Assembly: GCA_014218235.1 (NCBI GenBank)
Contig: CM024766.1
Span: 20,619,346 to 20,683,345, forward strand
DNA: 64,000 bases
Direction of reading: 5' to 3'
From: Colocasia esculenta
Lineage: Eukaryota; Streptophyta; Magnoliopsida; Alismatales; Araceae
Part shown: positions 10,849 through 22,900 of the stretch, piece after piece
Layout: every line of letters begins with the position of its first letter
How positions within the stretch are numbered: position 1 is the stretch's first letter
The notes under the pieces: generated by a model
The model's input: only the letters and a program-made list of their open reading frames with translations
Databases searched by the model: none
What the model was told of the DNA's origin: nothing
Program-made: the position numbers and the translations under genes

Positions 10849-12098
10849 CTGGGTCCCTCTGAGGTCGACGCATTGTTCTCGACCTCTGCGGTTGTTTTGG
10901 TTCCTGTATGGTTGTGCACCGTTTTGGTGGTTGGCATGTTGGTACCCGCACTGAGCCATGTGTGTACGTGGCGGGTATGCTGCCAACTCTTCATTGGTTC
11001 TCCGATCATGTGTGGTGTTGGTGAGTCTAGAAGCCGGTGGCGGAGTCTCCTGTCAATTTTCTGGTGACAGTGAGGCCTATTGGCTCGCTAGTACTCGACC
11101 ACGTGGTTTGTCAACATTGTGAGGTGTCCGGTTTCGGCTTAACCTCATACATCTTCTGTATTTCCGTCGTGGTGTGCCACGTTGTGGAGCGTGTAACTCC
11201 CAGTTTTTGTGGCTCTGCGTGCGTTTAGTGTCCTTGTCAGACCACGAGGAAGGCTTGGTTGAGACCTAGTGGTGACAGTGGATGCCGTTTTTGCATGTTG
11301 AGGTTTCTCCGCATGCGCTGGTGCCCTTGTCGGACCACAAGGAAGGTCTGGGTGAGACCTAGTGGTGGCAGTGGACGTCGTTCCGTGTGTTGCGGATTCT
11401 CTACGAGCGTGATGTTGCTCTGGCTCTTGTCGCTTGTGTGGCTTCTTGGTTGGGCTGGTGACCGATGCTAGCTGCTACTAGTAGCGTGAGCCTATTCCCC
11501 TGAGTGTCGTGCTTGACTCTCATGCATTTTTTTTTTCGAATTGTTGTCGGCAACTATGTGCTCTGTTAGGTTTCGCTGGCGATAGAGTGAGTTGCTGACC
11601 GGCGATTCTCGTGTTGCTGTCGGAAACTACGTCCTCTGTCAGGTTTTGCTGGAGACAGAGTGGGTTGCTGGTCGGCTGGTCCCAACAGTGGGGTCTGTTG
11701 GTGGCTGCAGTCGTGCGGTTTTCGGCTGGCGTGTTTCTGTCGTTCGAGTCAGATTTGGTGTTGCTCAGCACCTGTGGGGTTGTTGTCCCGGTTGGACGCC
11801 CCACGTGTGGCTGGAGTAAGTCGTTGGTTTTCGGCTTGGTGCTCCACCCACGTTTAGAGCATGTTGTGAGCCGTTGGGTTTCGGTTGCGGGCTCCCCATG
11901 TGTTTGGAGCTCATTGTGTGAGCCGTTGGTTTTCTAGCTTTGTGTGCTCCACGCGTGTTTGGCTGTGCGATTGTTGCAATGGGGAGGTCGTGTTAAGACT
12001 TAGTGGCTTTTTCGCACTGTTCTTACATCTACTCCCTGTGCTTCGTTTCACGCCTCGAGATCTTTTGGGTTTGCCTCAATTTTGAGGACGAAATTTTT
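10849..12098 (+). mobile_element. 3' internal region of a second Tekay/gypsy element, tandem-repeat rich
   Basis: This T- and G-rich stretch runs up to a polypurine tract and LTR start, so it is the end of an internal region. I recognise no coding domain. It holds three local tandem repeats: ~75-90-bp units at 11228-11390 ('ccttgtcagaccac...gagacctagtggtg'), ~65-70-bp units at 11540-11680 ('gttgtcggcaactatg') and ~50-bp units, three copies, at 11817-11955 ('gccgttggttttc'). The left edge is the end of the first Tekay element, which appears to be inserted here. The ORFs in this stretch look like by-products of its composition. Confidence 0.55.
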
Positions 12099-12112
12099 GA
12101 AGGGGGGTAGGA
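12099..12112 (+). other. Polypurine tract of the second element
   Basis: 'gaaggggggtagga' follows 'gaggacgaaattttt', a phrase common just before the 3' LTR in this gypsy clade, and is directly followed by 'tgtaagaccc', the LTR start. Confidence 0.75.
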
Positions 12113-13070
12113 TGTAAGACCCAGCTTCTCAACTTTCCATTTGATGTCTGGGATGACTGGCCACTAACGCGTCCGGCTAGGCGATGCATTAGTGTCATGT
12201 CGTGGGTGTCCAACGCGACAGTCATCCTTGTCGCGACCAGCTTGTGCGTCACGTTCTTATCGCGCCTTGCTTCTCTGTCGCGTCTTCATGTCGCACTCGG
12301 TCAATGGGTCACGAAAATGTTCCATGCCTTCTGTCGTTTGACGCCTATCAGGGTGCCAGGTGTGTCAGTACAACCTGTCGGGTTGTCGCGGCATCCTCGG
12401 GGGACGCATTCTTGTCGCGGTGCATTGACCCGTCACGTTAAGGTCTTTAACGGGACGCGTCGCCCCGTCGCGTCTACCGAAGGCATAAGGCCTTGGCCGG
12501 TGACCCTTCCCCCTTTCTCTCTTTTCCCTCTCTTCTCCTTCCCCCTCCGACGATGCTCTGCCTCCCTCTCTCCCCTTTGTGTGTTTCAGGCGAGGAGGAG
12601 GGTCGTGCGTGGTGTCCCGATGTCGTGGAGCTTGCGTGGAGCGAGGAGGAGATGGCCAATCCGATGTGAAGGGCCCTATTGGCTTCATTTCTTCGTTTAA
12701 GGTAGGGATTACTTGTGCTCTTCTCGATCCAAGTGGATTGAGAGCTTCTCGTGCTTTCTAGTTAGTTTAGATAGCTTCTCCATGCTCCCCTCCCCCATGT
12801 GGTGTGTGTGTGGCTTGTGGGCGGCCCCGACGACCTTGTCGCGACGCGTTGCCCCGTCATGATAAGGATTGTTGTCGCAACGCTCTGCCCCGTCGCGACA
12901 GGGTTGCTGTCACAGTGCCCTTTCTCGTCCCGATGGTATCGCGACGGCCAGGGGGGACGCGACAGTACCTATGTTGCCTCCGGTGTTTCAGTGGCCCCGT
13001 TACCGTGTCGGCATGTGCCCTAGCGAAGGCTTGCCCTTAGGACCTTCTGGTGGGGAACGCAGCAGGTTAC
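12113..13070 (+). repeat. 3' LTR of the second element, left part
   Basis: It starts 'tgtaagacccagctt'. Words such as gtcgcg, cgcgac and their one-base variants are frequent at ~12190-12480 and again at ~12825-12975, with a donor-like 'ttaaggtagggatt' at ~12697 between them. At 13070 it is cut by the Athila-like element and resumes at 22972; the joining sequence 'gttac' is the target duplication. A diverged copy of the LTR start is seen at ~47340-47410. Confidence 0.75.
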
Positions 13071-16000
13071 TGAACACGCGGCATAGTTGACTGTGCATTT
13101 TCGTTGTCCAGAGTTCCTCGCACAAGTCAATATGCGCACTTTCTCTAAACTGTCTCACAAATTTAAAATCATAAAGATGAACTAATATAGTGGTGAGCAC
13201 AGGTCATATCCACAGAGAAGCTGAATAGAATTTGAATTAAACTACTTTGATTTGAAACCATCCTAACGGGCACATTTTCACCAAAGTATCATTGCATGAG
13301 AATTAACTCTATAAATCACATCAATCAAATTCCTCACAGAACAGCACAAAACCTCTGAAATTCCAGACTCAACACCCCAATCTCCAACACAACAGAAAAT
13401 ATTAAACAACGCAGATGAACTGGAAAATGTAACTAAGTTGAACTAAAACAAGAACTGGTATAAACACCACTGGATCCTCAACAGCAAAGAAGAAAATCTA
13501 AAACAAATCATGTGCTCAAAACCCCCCAGAAATAGCAGAAGCCGTCACCCTCCCCTGCTCTACTAGAAGGAAAAATACAGAAAAAACAAATGGAAGAACA
13601 AAAGTTTCTGGATCGCCAATCTTAGCAGCAAAGAAGAAAGACAAAACTCCAAACTAATAACATCAGCCGAACTAAAAAAAAACAATTGGACAAAGCAAAT
13701 CAGAAAAAAAAAAAAAATTGCAACAAAAATGTCAATGCCACTGGATCGAACTCTCCAACACAGAAGAATTAGAGATCAACAAATATACTGGATTGAATCA
13801 TCTATGCACATAAGAAATGAGAAAATTCACACATAAGAAATAAGAAATTCAACTCTACTGGATCGCTCCAACACAGCAACTGACAGAAGAAGTGAACACA
13901 ACAAAATCCTCAAAACTTTCTAAAATTTTTCACAGCCCAACCCTCAGATGCCGAACCACACAGATCTGCACTCTTACAGCAAAAATAAAGAACACCAAAG
14001 AAAAGAAGAAAATGAAAACTCAAATTCCATCCCAGAATGCTGAACTCCCAATTCTTGCGGCTCAGAAGAAATCTCCAATCTGATCTACCTCCCAGTAGCT
14101 CACAGAAGAACAGCAAGAAAAGTGGAACAAGAACTTCTAACAAATCACAGTCGCCTCCGGATGAATAGAAAAATGAAAAGAACAACTCCACAGGATCGAA
14201 CTTGAGCCAAACTCTCACAGAAGCAGCTCACAGAAGAAAATAAAACATCAAACTCCAATAGACGAACCCCCAATTGCTGAACCAGAGAAAGGAAAGAACC
14301 AAGAATCCCCAAAACTCTCTACTAGCAAGCCTCGCTGCTACTCTGCTGAGACAGGAAATACAGAAAGGAAATGACAGAAACAAACTAAAATCTGAACTAA
14401 AAATTCCCACCAATTTGCTGAATACTGGAAAAAAAACTCTCTAAAAATTCTAAACTGGGGAACACCTTAAAGAAAACTAGGAAGAACTGAGAAATTCTAG
14501 ATATGTTCAACTCCCTACCGATGAGCAGAAGCAAACCCTCCCAGTCTGAACCAAGAACAATGCTGAAGATAATTATAGAAAGAAATGGCAAACTAAAATC
14601 CAAAAAAAAAAATTCACAGGTCAAGCATCGTCTCCCTCCCACATATGCTTGAAAGAAGAAAATACATAACAAAGCTGAAAAGAACATATTCTTTAAAAAA
14701 ATAACCACTGGCTAACCCCTCTCCCTCCTCTGCTCTGCAACAACAGAAAATACAGGAAAAAAAATGGCAACTAAAAATTCCTAAGAAATTCTAACCAGAG
14801 AGCCCCTGGAGAAGAGGACCTCGGGTCTTTATATAGGGGCTATGGCCCTTCCAGGCGCCTCTGCTTCGCTGCACCAACCTCGCCATGCACAGAGCTCCAT
14901 CGCCCCAGTTGCTTTGCGGCATCAGGTCCACGCCACAGCCACTTGACCCAGGCGCGCCTCGCTTCACATCGCCCAAACCGGATCTGGGCTTCCTTCGCCA
15001 CGCCAACCTGCATACACAGCCACACCTGGCCGTGCACACCCTTCACACCTACGCACCAGCGCCCAGCACCAAACCGGGCACCACCTCACCTCCTGACCAG
15101 CCGCATCCCAGCTCCATGGCCCAGGTCTGCACCGCCTGGGCTCCATCGCACAGGCACCGCCATCCAGCTCAGCACCATCGCCTTGAATACCTCCTGACCA
15201 GCAGTCCACCTCAGCCAGATGCCACACCAACCCGCTGCGCACCTAGCAGATCGGGCCACGCCAGCCATGCCGCCCCCATCTGGTTCACCTGGGCGCTGGC
15301 CGCCCAGATCAGCTTCCATCACCATGCACAGGGGCGCCTCTCATACACAGCAGCCTGCCATCGCCAGCGCACAGACCTGGGCGCCTCCACACCTGCGTCG
15401 CACAGCCCCATCGGACCAGCAGCAGGGCCAGCCGCCTGCACCACTGCACCTCTAGCCGCTGCAAGCTCCAGATCCGGCCCTGCACAACCGGCCAGGGCTC
15501 CGCCATCTCCAGCACAGCGCCATCGCCAGGAGCAGCTGCATCCGCCATGCTCACCAGCAGTCTGCGCCATCCGCAAGACCTAGCCGGCCCATGGCACCTT
15601 GCACACACCTCCAGCTGGTCCATAGTTGCTTCCAGCTTCTTCGTGAAGCTTCCAATGGATGAGACAAAGAAATAGAAATGGAAAAAAAGTTAGGATAATA
15701 TCGGATAAAAAAATTGGTTAAAAATGAGAATGGATTGTGGCAGTCAGTTTAGTTGGGATATTATTTATTTAATGGGGTGGAGTGGGGTGGGGTATGATGG
15801 GATTGGATATGGAAGTTTTATTTAACTAAAATTTATTTAAATTTGATTTATTTATAAACTAATTTCTACAAAAATTATTAAAAGATAATAAGACCAAAAA
15901 TTATTTATTTACGTTGTACCTACTTTTATTAGTTAAACTAAAAGACATCGTCTTTATTAATGAAATCTAACAAGTGTATTCTACCAAAATTATTTAACTA

Positions 16001-16128
16001 ATATGCTCGAAAACCTATTAATAGATGAAAATGAGAATTAAAATCAAATTGCGCATTATTTATGGACAAAGACGGTCTAAAGTTAACTGTATGTATGAAT
16101 TTTAACACGAAAAAATTTGTAGTCATCA
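13071..16128 (-). repeat. Athila-like 3' LTR (left copy)
   Basis: It starts 'tgaacacgcggcatag' and ends 'gtagtcatca' on the plus strand, a TG...CA pair. It aligns along its whole length with 19922-22966, with only a few differences per 100 bases in the stretches I compared. A minus-strand TATA box is at 14828-14835. A GC-rich block spans ~14840-15640, upstream of that TATA. The long plus-strand frame at 14885-15583 lies in this block and recurs, broken, in the other copy; I do not treat it as a gene. Confidence 0.92.
14828..14835 (-). promoter_or_regulatory. TATA box of the left Athila-like LTR
   Basis: 'tatataaa' on the minus strand, followed by 'gacccgaggtcctcttctcc'. The GC-rich block ends just upstream. 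The same site is at 21666-21673 in the right LTR. Confidence 0.65.
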
Positions 16129-16141
16129 CTCCCCCCCACTT
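16129..16141 (-). other. Polypurine tract of the Athila-like element
   Basis: On the minus strand 'agtgggggggag' directly precedes the LTR start 'tgatgactac'. This fixes the minus orientation of the element and makes the left LTR the 3' LTR. Confidence 0.8.
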
Positions 16142-17130
16142 CAACATTGCTAGTCCCTTAGTAATGAAAATTATTCCAAATGTAAGACTAGAAGATGTAA
16201 TGTCTCATGTTAAATAATCACCATGTAAAAGATTAATGTAAAGACATGTTTTTCCTAATTGTAAAGGCTTATGGCAAGAAATTTGTGCACAAAAGGTAGC
16301 TCACTTAAGAGTTCACATCAGCCCTCCTGGAGCTCCTCTATCTCAGCTAGTACTTGAGATTAGATTGATTCGAGGGAGAAGAAAAGAATTGTGGAGTAAG
16401 ATCCTTGTTCAGTCAGATTGTGTTGTTTCTCTCAGTTCCATTCTGCCCAACTTCCTTGAGGATTATTTCTCTGAGTTGAGGACTTTGCCTCTTTATTTGC
16501 ACTTTGTGCACTCAGAATTTTTTCTTTTTCATCCATAATGCTGCACAACACATCACTTTTCAAGAGTAGCGAGTCCAACTTTACTCAGATCCAGGGCATT
16601 TTTCATGGATATATTTTTCTTTTGCTTTTGCTTTTTACTTTTCTTTTCTTTTCCTCTTAAAGGAAGGATGGACAGTCAGGTTCCTTGATCACATGCCTCC
16701 ACTTCCTTCACAATTCACTTAAGGGGAGGGGAGAAAACCAATCACCTCTCTCCTACTAGCCTTGACAAATTTGCTACATTTAGGTTCAGCTAGTCTAAGT
16801 GGCTGTGTAGTGTGTGTATGAAAACTTCTTGCCATAAATCCTTACATAAGGTAGACAAGGAGTACATGTAATCCTTTACTAGAGGCTACCTAACATGGAT
16901 GTTTGCAAAGGAGTGTGATAACCACAAAATTTTAATGGTTAAAGATCATACACCTAGTCTGGGATGCGCAAAGCCACGCATTTTTATTCAAAGATGAAAC
17001 ATTGTGAAATTTTTATTTGCATATGTACAAGCTCAAGAAAAAGAAATGAAGCAATGGTTGGGATGAGGACTATGAATGCATGCTTATTCTACCTCTCCCC
17101 CCTACTTATTGACAGAAAAAGAAAGTAAGA
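16142..17130 (-). other. 3' untranslated region of the Athila-like element
   Basis: This lies between the end of pol and the polypurine tract on the minus strand. I see no coding frame or recognisable domain, only AT-rich text with pyrimidine-rich runs at ~16500-16670. A long non-coding 3' region is usual in Athila-type elements, which sometimes carry an env-like frame here; none is visible. Confidence 0.5.
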
Positions 17131-17149
17131 CAGAGAATTACCTGATAAA

Positions 17150-17500
17150 GAAAATTTGTACACTTGGGTTGCCTCCCAAGAAGCGCTAAGTTTATTTCGT
17201 CTTCAGCCGGACGCAATTAGGCTTCGTTTGGCTCAGCTAGCTTGGTAGAATCCGTTTTTACAGAAGATGGGCTTTCAAAGAAATATTTTAACCTCTGCCC
17301 ATTAACAGTGAATGATTGTCCATTTTAGGGTCAAGAATGATGACAGCACCATTGTCATAAGCTTTGACAACAGTGTAAGGACCATCCCAAGAGACTTCAA
17401 TTTTCCACAAAGCCTGGAGTTAAATAGCTAGACCTTATCATGCACTTGAAAAAATATTTCTATGAATTTCAAGACTTCAATAGTTCTTTTCCTGCCCTTC
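17150..17500 (-). pseudogene. C-terminal end of Athila-like integrase/pol
   Basis: Minus-strand text shows the segment common after the integrase core: a 'W.GP(Y/F)TV.K.YD.GAV.ILD' pattern at ~17400-17310, 'FTVNGQRLKYF' at ~17310-17275 and a closing phrase for '(N)LALLGRQPKC' at ~17190-17160. Frame interruptions are present. The core of integrase, RNase H and RT are absent: the sequence jumps from this segment to the protease-RT linker near 17500, which marks an internal deletion of several kilobases. Confidence 0.7.
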
Positions 17501-17965
17501 ATCAAGATCGCTAGCAATTATGATGGGTCAAGTCTCGTTCGTCTCCTAGAAAGATGTATTTTAAATTAGCAGGGAGTGGTTTTAGCTCAACCTTAGGAGA
17601 ACATTCTAATGGAAATGATACATCATTATTCTGAAACATGGAACTAAGTTGTCCTTCTCCCTCAAACCCTAGAGCACAGGGTTGGTCTATTGCATCTTCT
17701 ACACAGGATTCTTCCAAGAGTTTTTCATTACCAATTGGTTTGCTTTTAGATTTTGACTTTAAAGCTTCAGGGAAAGGGACTCTTGGAATGTAATGACTTG
17801 GATCTTCATTTATTTTGATTGTGTAGAGGCTCTTCAGTTATTTTCTCTTTTCCCTTGGATTTTTCAACATTCTCTTCAACCTCTTCTTTAATTTCAAGTT
17901 CAATTTCATTTTCTTTATCCTCATTCAATGTTGACATGTGGGGTGAGGATTTGTTCTGATGTTTC
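17500..17965 (-). pseudogene. Protease-RT linker segment of Athila-like pol
   Basis: The frame 17717-17511 (minus) has 'DQPCALGFEGEG' and 'PKVELKPLPANLKYIFLGD', a hallmark linker just before RT in Athila-type polyproteins. Upstream on the minus strand are 'VPFPEALKSKSK'-like text and an acidic, lysine-rich stretch. The frame runs into the deletion at ~17500 and RT does not follow. No protease active-site motif is visible, so the protease is deleted or too decayed. Confidence 0.75.
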
Positions 17966-18770
17966 CACTTATTAAAGTAGACATGTTTTCATATTTTCCA
18001 CTTGAGGGCCCCTAGCTTGGGCAGAAGGATGGTCCTGTTGTATAAGTTGATTTTGAATTTGTGGTGCTGGAATGTTTTGGGCAAAAGTTTGTTGTGGGTT
18101 TTGTGGTAGAGGGCCATTTTGTCTAACATGCGGTCTGTACCCCTGGACTTGATGGTTTTGCTGGTTCTGATAAAATCCAGAAGGATTGTTCCTTGGGTTT
18201 GCTATAGTTTGACTTGGTAACTGACCTGATTCCCTCCTACACACATCAGCAATCTGAGACTCTATCCTATCCAAATTTTGTTGAATATTTGGTTCTGATT
18301 TTGATATTGATTTTGTTGTTCTTGCACAGTTTGGCAAAGAGTCATCATCATGTTTTGAAGTTGATTCATTTTATCTTCCCAATTGGGCTGAGAAGATGGT
18401 GGTTGATTGTATGAAGGTTGCTGAAAATTGGTATGAGTAAATTGATTAAAGTTTTGATTTTCTTGGAATTGTGGAGGTTTAGAGTAAAAAGATTGGCCAA
18501 ATCCCGGATTTTGATTGGGATAAAATTGACGTACATGGATTGTTTGAAAGAAGGTTGAGAAATTTGTTCAGATTGATTTTTTCCAAGAAAAATTCGAGTG
18601 GTTTCTCCAACCAGGATTGTATGTGGTAGAATATGGATCATAGGAAGGTTTGTAGAAACCTTGGACTTGTTCTTGATAGGCTGTGATATGAAAGAATCTC
18701 TCAATCTCTGCGATAGGTTGGGCCAAATCTAAGTTGAATGATCGTCTACCAAGCATGCACAGTTGAAAAG
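17966..18770 (-). pseudogene. C-terminal half of Athila-like gag
   Basis: Frame 18756-18568 (minus) holds 'YDPYSTTYNPGWRNHSNFSW', a signature of Athila-type Gag C-termini, and frame 18337-17972 carries a Q/N/P-rich tail ('LPSQTIANPRNNPSG', repeated 'NQQN'). A frameshift near 18560 and another near 18350 separate them. The conserved N-terminal Gag core is not found upstream. Gag packages element RNA; this copy could not supply it. Confidence 0.78.
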
Positions 18771-19900
18771 CCTTCTATTTTTTATTTTAAATTTTTAGAT
18801 TTTTATTGATTTTGAATTTTTATGACAAACACAAACAATCACACACTTTCAAAACAAATTATCCTAAACTCTAAGTGTTCCTTGGACTTATGTTATTTTT
18901 CTCAAAATCAGATTTATGCTTGCTTAAGTCCAATCCTAACTCTTCTTGTACCGGCCAGGTAAGAGGTGGAGTAGAGGGAGGCCCCCCTTGCTTTCGCAAG
19001 GACCCAGTTAAGTAACCTCTAGCTCACTTAAGCATAAGCTTCTTAACCTCTAATCCTAGACACCAGACTTAAAGAGAAGTTTTAAATTTGAGAAAAGATA
19101 AATCTAATTATGAACCCTAAGGCCACGTCTACTGGTTTTTATTGAAAGTTTAGGCAAATGCAAGAATGTGGAAAATTTTGTGATTTTTGGGCAAAGGAAA
19201 GGGTGATGAAATCCCTCACCTTATATTTTTATTCTAATGGGTGAAGCCCTTAAGCAGTCCCATTTAAAAATGTGAAGTGCAACAAACAAGTTTGAACAAT
19301 GGATTTTCTAATGCTAAGTCTAATGCATGAAACAAGAGTTAGAAACCTTACCTTTCCCCCGCACTCTTCAATGCAAGAAAGAAGTGAAAGTCAAATGACA
19401 ATTAAAATGATGAATGTCCTAAAACAAGTGTTTCTAATCTTGAGAGATGAAATTTTTAATTACAAAACAAACGGCTTACATGAAAGAGCGATTTGAAAAA
19501 ATTTTAGATTTAGATTTTTTTAATTTTTATTTGGTTTTTTGAACTAAATGAAACGAAACTTGCCTAAGAAAGTATAAAATGATACTATAAACTAATGTCA
19601 AACCACTCAAACCACAAAAGTCAATTATTACATGCCAACTTGAAAGAAATCTCTGTACATGCACAGAGAGTACATGAAATCCTCACTACAAACTTCACTC
19701 ACACTCTTTCTATCTAAATTTCTGAATGAAAACAATTGGAAAAAGAAAACAGCAAGCTCCTCAATGGGCTTCAAATGACAAGCCTAATCTCCAAGTTCTT
19801 CTCCTTGTGCAAATCTGAAATGAAAGCCCAACAACAAGTCAATGAAAGCCCAAAGCAAATGAAATCAAATCAAAGCGGAATTAAATGAAACTCTAATGCC
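18771..19900 (-). other. 5' leader of the Athila-like element
   Basis: This AT-rich stretch lies between the primer site and gag on the minus strand. No frame resembles Gag. A minus-strand 'gggggaaaggtaagg' at ~19358-19340 looks like a splice donor, and ~18950-19020 is a more GC-rich patch ('gaccggtaca...'-like) that may be foreign. Long leaders are normal for this group. Confidence 0.5.
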
Positions 19901-19918
19901 TCCCCGGCAACGGCGCCA
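19901..19918 (-). other. Primer-binding site, tRNA-Asp type
   Basis: On the minus strand 'tggcgccgttgccgggga' lies three bases inside the right LTR. This is the usual Athila-type site, complementary to the 3' end of tRNA-Asp. It makes the right LTR the 5' LTR. Confidence 0.88.
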
Positions 19919-19921
19919 AGA

Positions 19922-22900
19922 TGAACGCGCGGCATAGTTGACTGTGCATTTTCGTTGTCCAGAGTTCCTCGCACAAGTCAATATGCGCACTTTCTCTATA
20001 CTGTCTCACAAATTTAAAATCATAAAGATGAACTAATATAGTGGTGAGCACAGGTCATATCCACAGAGAAGCTGAATAGAATTTGAATTAAACTACTATG
20101 ATTTGAAATCATCCTAACGGGCACATTTTCACCAAAGTATCATTGCATGAGAATTACTCTGTAAATCACATCAATCAAATTCCACACAAACAGCACAAAA
20201 CCTCTGAAATTCAGACTCAACACCCAATCTCCCAACACAACAGAAAATATTAAACAACGCAGATGAACTAGAAAATGTAACAAAGTTGAACTAAAACAAG
20301 AACTGGTATAAACACCACTCGATCCTCTATAGCAAAAGAAGAAAATCTAAAACAAATCATGTGCTCAAAACCCCCCAGAAATAGCAGAAGCCGTCACCCT
20401 CCCCTGCTCTACTGGAAGGAAAAATACAGAAAAAACAAATGGAAGAACAAAAGTTTCTGGATCGCCATCTTAGCAGCAAAGAAGAAAGACAAAACTCCAA
20501 ACTAATAACATCAGCCGAACTAAAAAAAACAATGGACAAAGCAAATCAGAAAAAAAAAACTGCAACAAAAATGTCAATGCCACTGGATCGAACTCTCCAA
20601 CACAGAAGAATTAGAGATCAACAAATATACTAGATTGAATCATCTATGCACATAAGAAATGAGAAAATTCACACATAAGAAATAAGAAATTCAACTCTAC
20701 TGGATCGCTCCAACACAGCAACTGACAGAAGAAGTGAACACAACAAAATCCTCAAAACTTTCTAAAAATTTTCACAGCCCAACCCTCAGATGCCGAACCA
20801 CACAGATCTGCACTCTTACAGCAAAAAGAAAGAACACCAAAGAAAAGAAGAAAATGAAAACTCAAATTCCATCCCAGATGCTGAACTCCCAATTCTTGCG
20901 GCTTAGAAGAAATCTCAATCTGATCCACCTCCCAGCAGCTCACAGAAGAACAGCAGAAAAAGTGGAACAAGAACTTCTAACAAATCACAGTCGCCTCTGG
21001 ATGAATAGAAAAATTGAAAAGAACAACTCCACAGGATCGAACTTGAGCCAAACTCTCACAGAAGAAGCACACATAAGAAAAATAAAACATCAAACTCCAA
21101 CAGACGAACCCCCAATTGCTGAACCAGAGAAAGGAAAGAACCAAGAATCCCCAAAACTCTCTACTGGCCAAGCCTCGCCTGCTACTCTGCTGAAGACAGG
21201 AAAACATAAAGGAAATGACAAAAACAAACTAAAAATTCCCACCAATTGCTAAATACTGGAAAAAAAACTCTCTAAAAATTCTAAACTGGCGAACACCTTA
21301 AAGAAAACTGGGAAGAACTGGGAAGAACTGAGAAATTCTAGAAATGTTCAACTCCCTACCGATGAGCAGAAGCAAACCCTCCCCATCCGAACAAGAACAA
21401 TGCTGAAGAAAATTATAGAAAGAAATGGCAAACTAAAATCCAAAAAAAAAAATTTACAGGTCAAGCCTCGTCTCCCTCCCACATATGCTTAAAAGAAGAA
21501 AATACATAACAAAGCTGAAAGAACAAATTCTTAAAAAAAATAACCACTGGCTAACCCCTCTCCCTCCTCTGCTCTGCAACAACAAAAATACAGGAAAAAA
21601 ATTGGTAACTAAAAATTCCTAAGAAATTCTAACCAGAGAGCCCCTGGAGAAGAGGACCTCGGGTCTTTATATAGGGGCTATGGCCCTTCCAGGCGCCTCT
21701 GCTTCGCTGCACCAATCTCGCCACGCACAGAGCTCCATCGCCCCAGTTGCTTTGCGGCATCAGGTCCACGCCACAGCCACTTGACCCAGGCGCGCCTCTG
21801 CTTCACACCGCCCAAACCGGATCTGGGCTTCCTTCGCCACGCCAACCTGCATACACAGCTACACCTGGCCGTGCACAACCTTCACACCTGCGCACCAGCG
21901 CACAGCACCAAACCGGGCGCCACCTCACCTCCTGACCAGCCGCATCCCAACTCCATGGCCCAGGTCTGCACCGCCTGAGCTCCATCGCACAGGCACCGCC
22001 ATCCAGCTCAACACCATCGCCTTGAATACCTCCTGACCAGCCGTCCACCTTAGCCAGATGCCACACCAACCCGCTGCGCACCCAGCAGATCGGGCCACGC
22101 CAGCCATGCCGCCCCCATATGGTTCACCTGGGCACTGGCCGCCCAGATCAGCTTCCATCGCCACGCACAGGGACGCCTCTCATACACAGCAGCCTGCCAT
22201 CGCCAGCGCACAGACCTGGGTGCCTCCACACCTGCGTCGCACAGCCCCATCGGACCAGCAACAGGGCCAGCCGCCTGCACCACTGCACCTCTGGCCGCTG
22301 CAAGCTCCAGATCCGGCCCTGCACAACCGGCCAGGGCTCCGCCATCTCCAGCATAGCGCCATCTCCAGGAGCAGCTGCATCCGCCATGCTCACCAGCAGC
22401 CTGCGCCATCCGCAAGACCCAGCCGACCCATGGCACCTTGCACACACCTCCAGCAGGTCCATAGTTGCTTCCAGCTTCATCGTGAAGCTTCCAATGGATG
22501 AGACAAAGAAATAGAAATGGAAAAAAAGTTAGGATAATATCGGATAAAAAAATTGGTTAAAAATGGGAATGGATTGTGGCAGTCAGTTTAGTTGGGATAT
22601 TATTTATTAATGGGGTGGAGTGGGGTGGGGTATGATGGGATTGGATATAGAAGTTTTATTTAACTAAAATTTATTTAAATTTGATTTATTATAAACTAAT
22701 TTCTACAAAAATTATAAAAGATAATAAGACCAAAAATTATTTATTTACGTTGTACCTACTTTTATTAGTTAAACTAAAAGACATCGTCTTTATTAAATGA
22801 AAATCTAACAAGTGTATCTACCAAAATTATTTAACTAATATGCTCGAAAACCTATTAATGGATGAAAAAATGGAATTAAAATCAAATTGCGCATTATTTA

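Noticed and set aside
12197..12700. 167-codon plus-strand frame
   Set aside because: Inside the LTR CpG-word block, no domain, three overlapping frames open from composition.
14885..15583. 232-codon plus-strand frame
   Set aside because: It lies in the GC-rich block of an LTR, antisense to the element, is Ala/Pro/His-rich with no domain, and is broken in the matching copy at 21740-22500.
19901..19918. tRNA-Asp gene
   Set aside because: Only the 18 bases complementary to the tRNA 3' end are present, next to an LTR; it is a primer-binding site.
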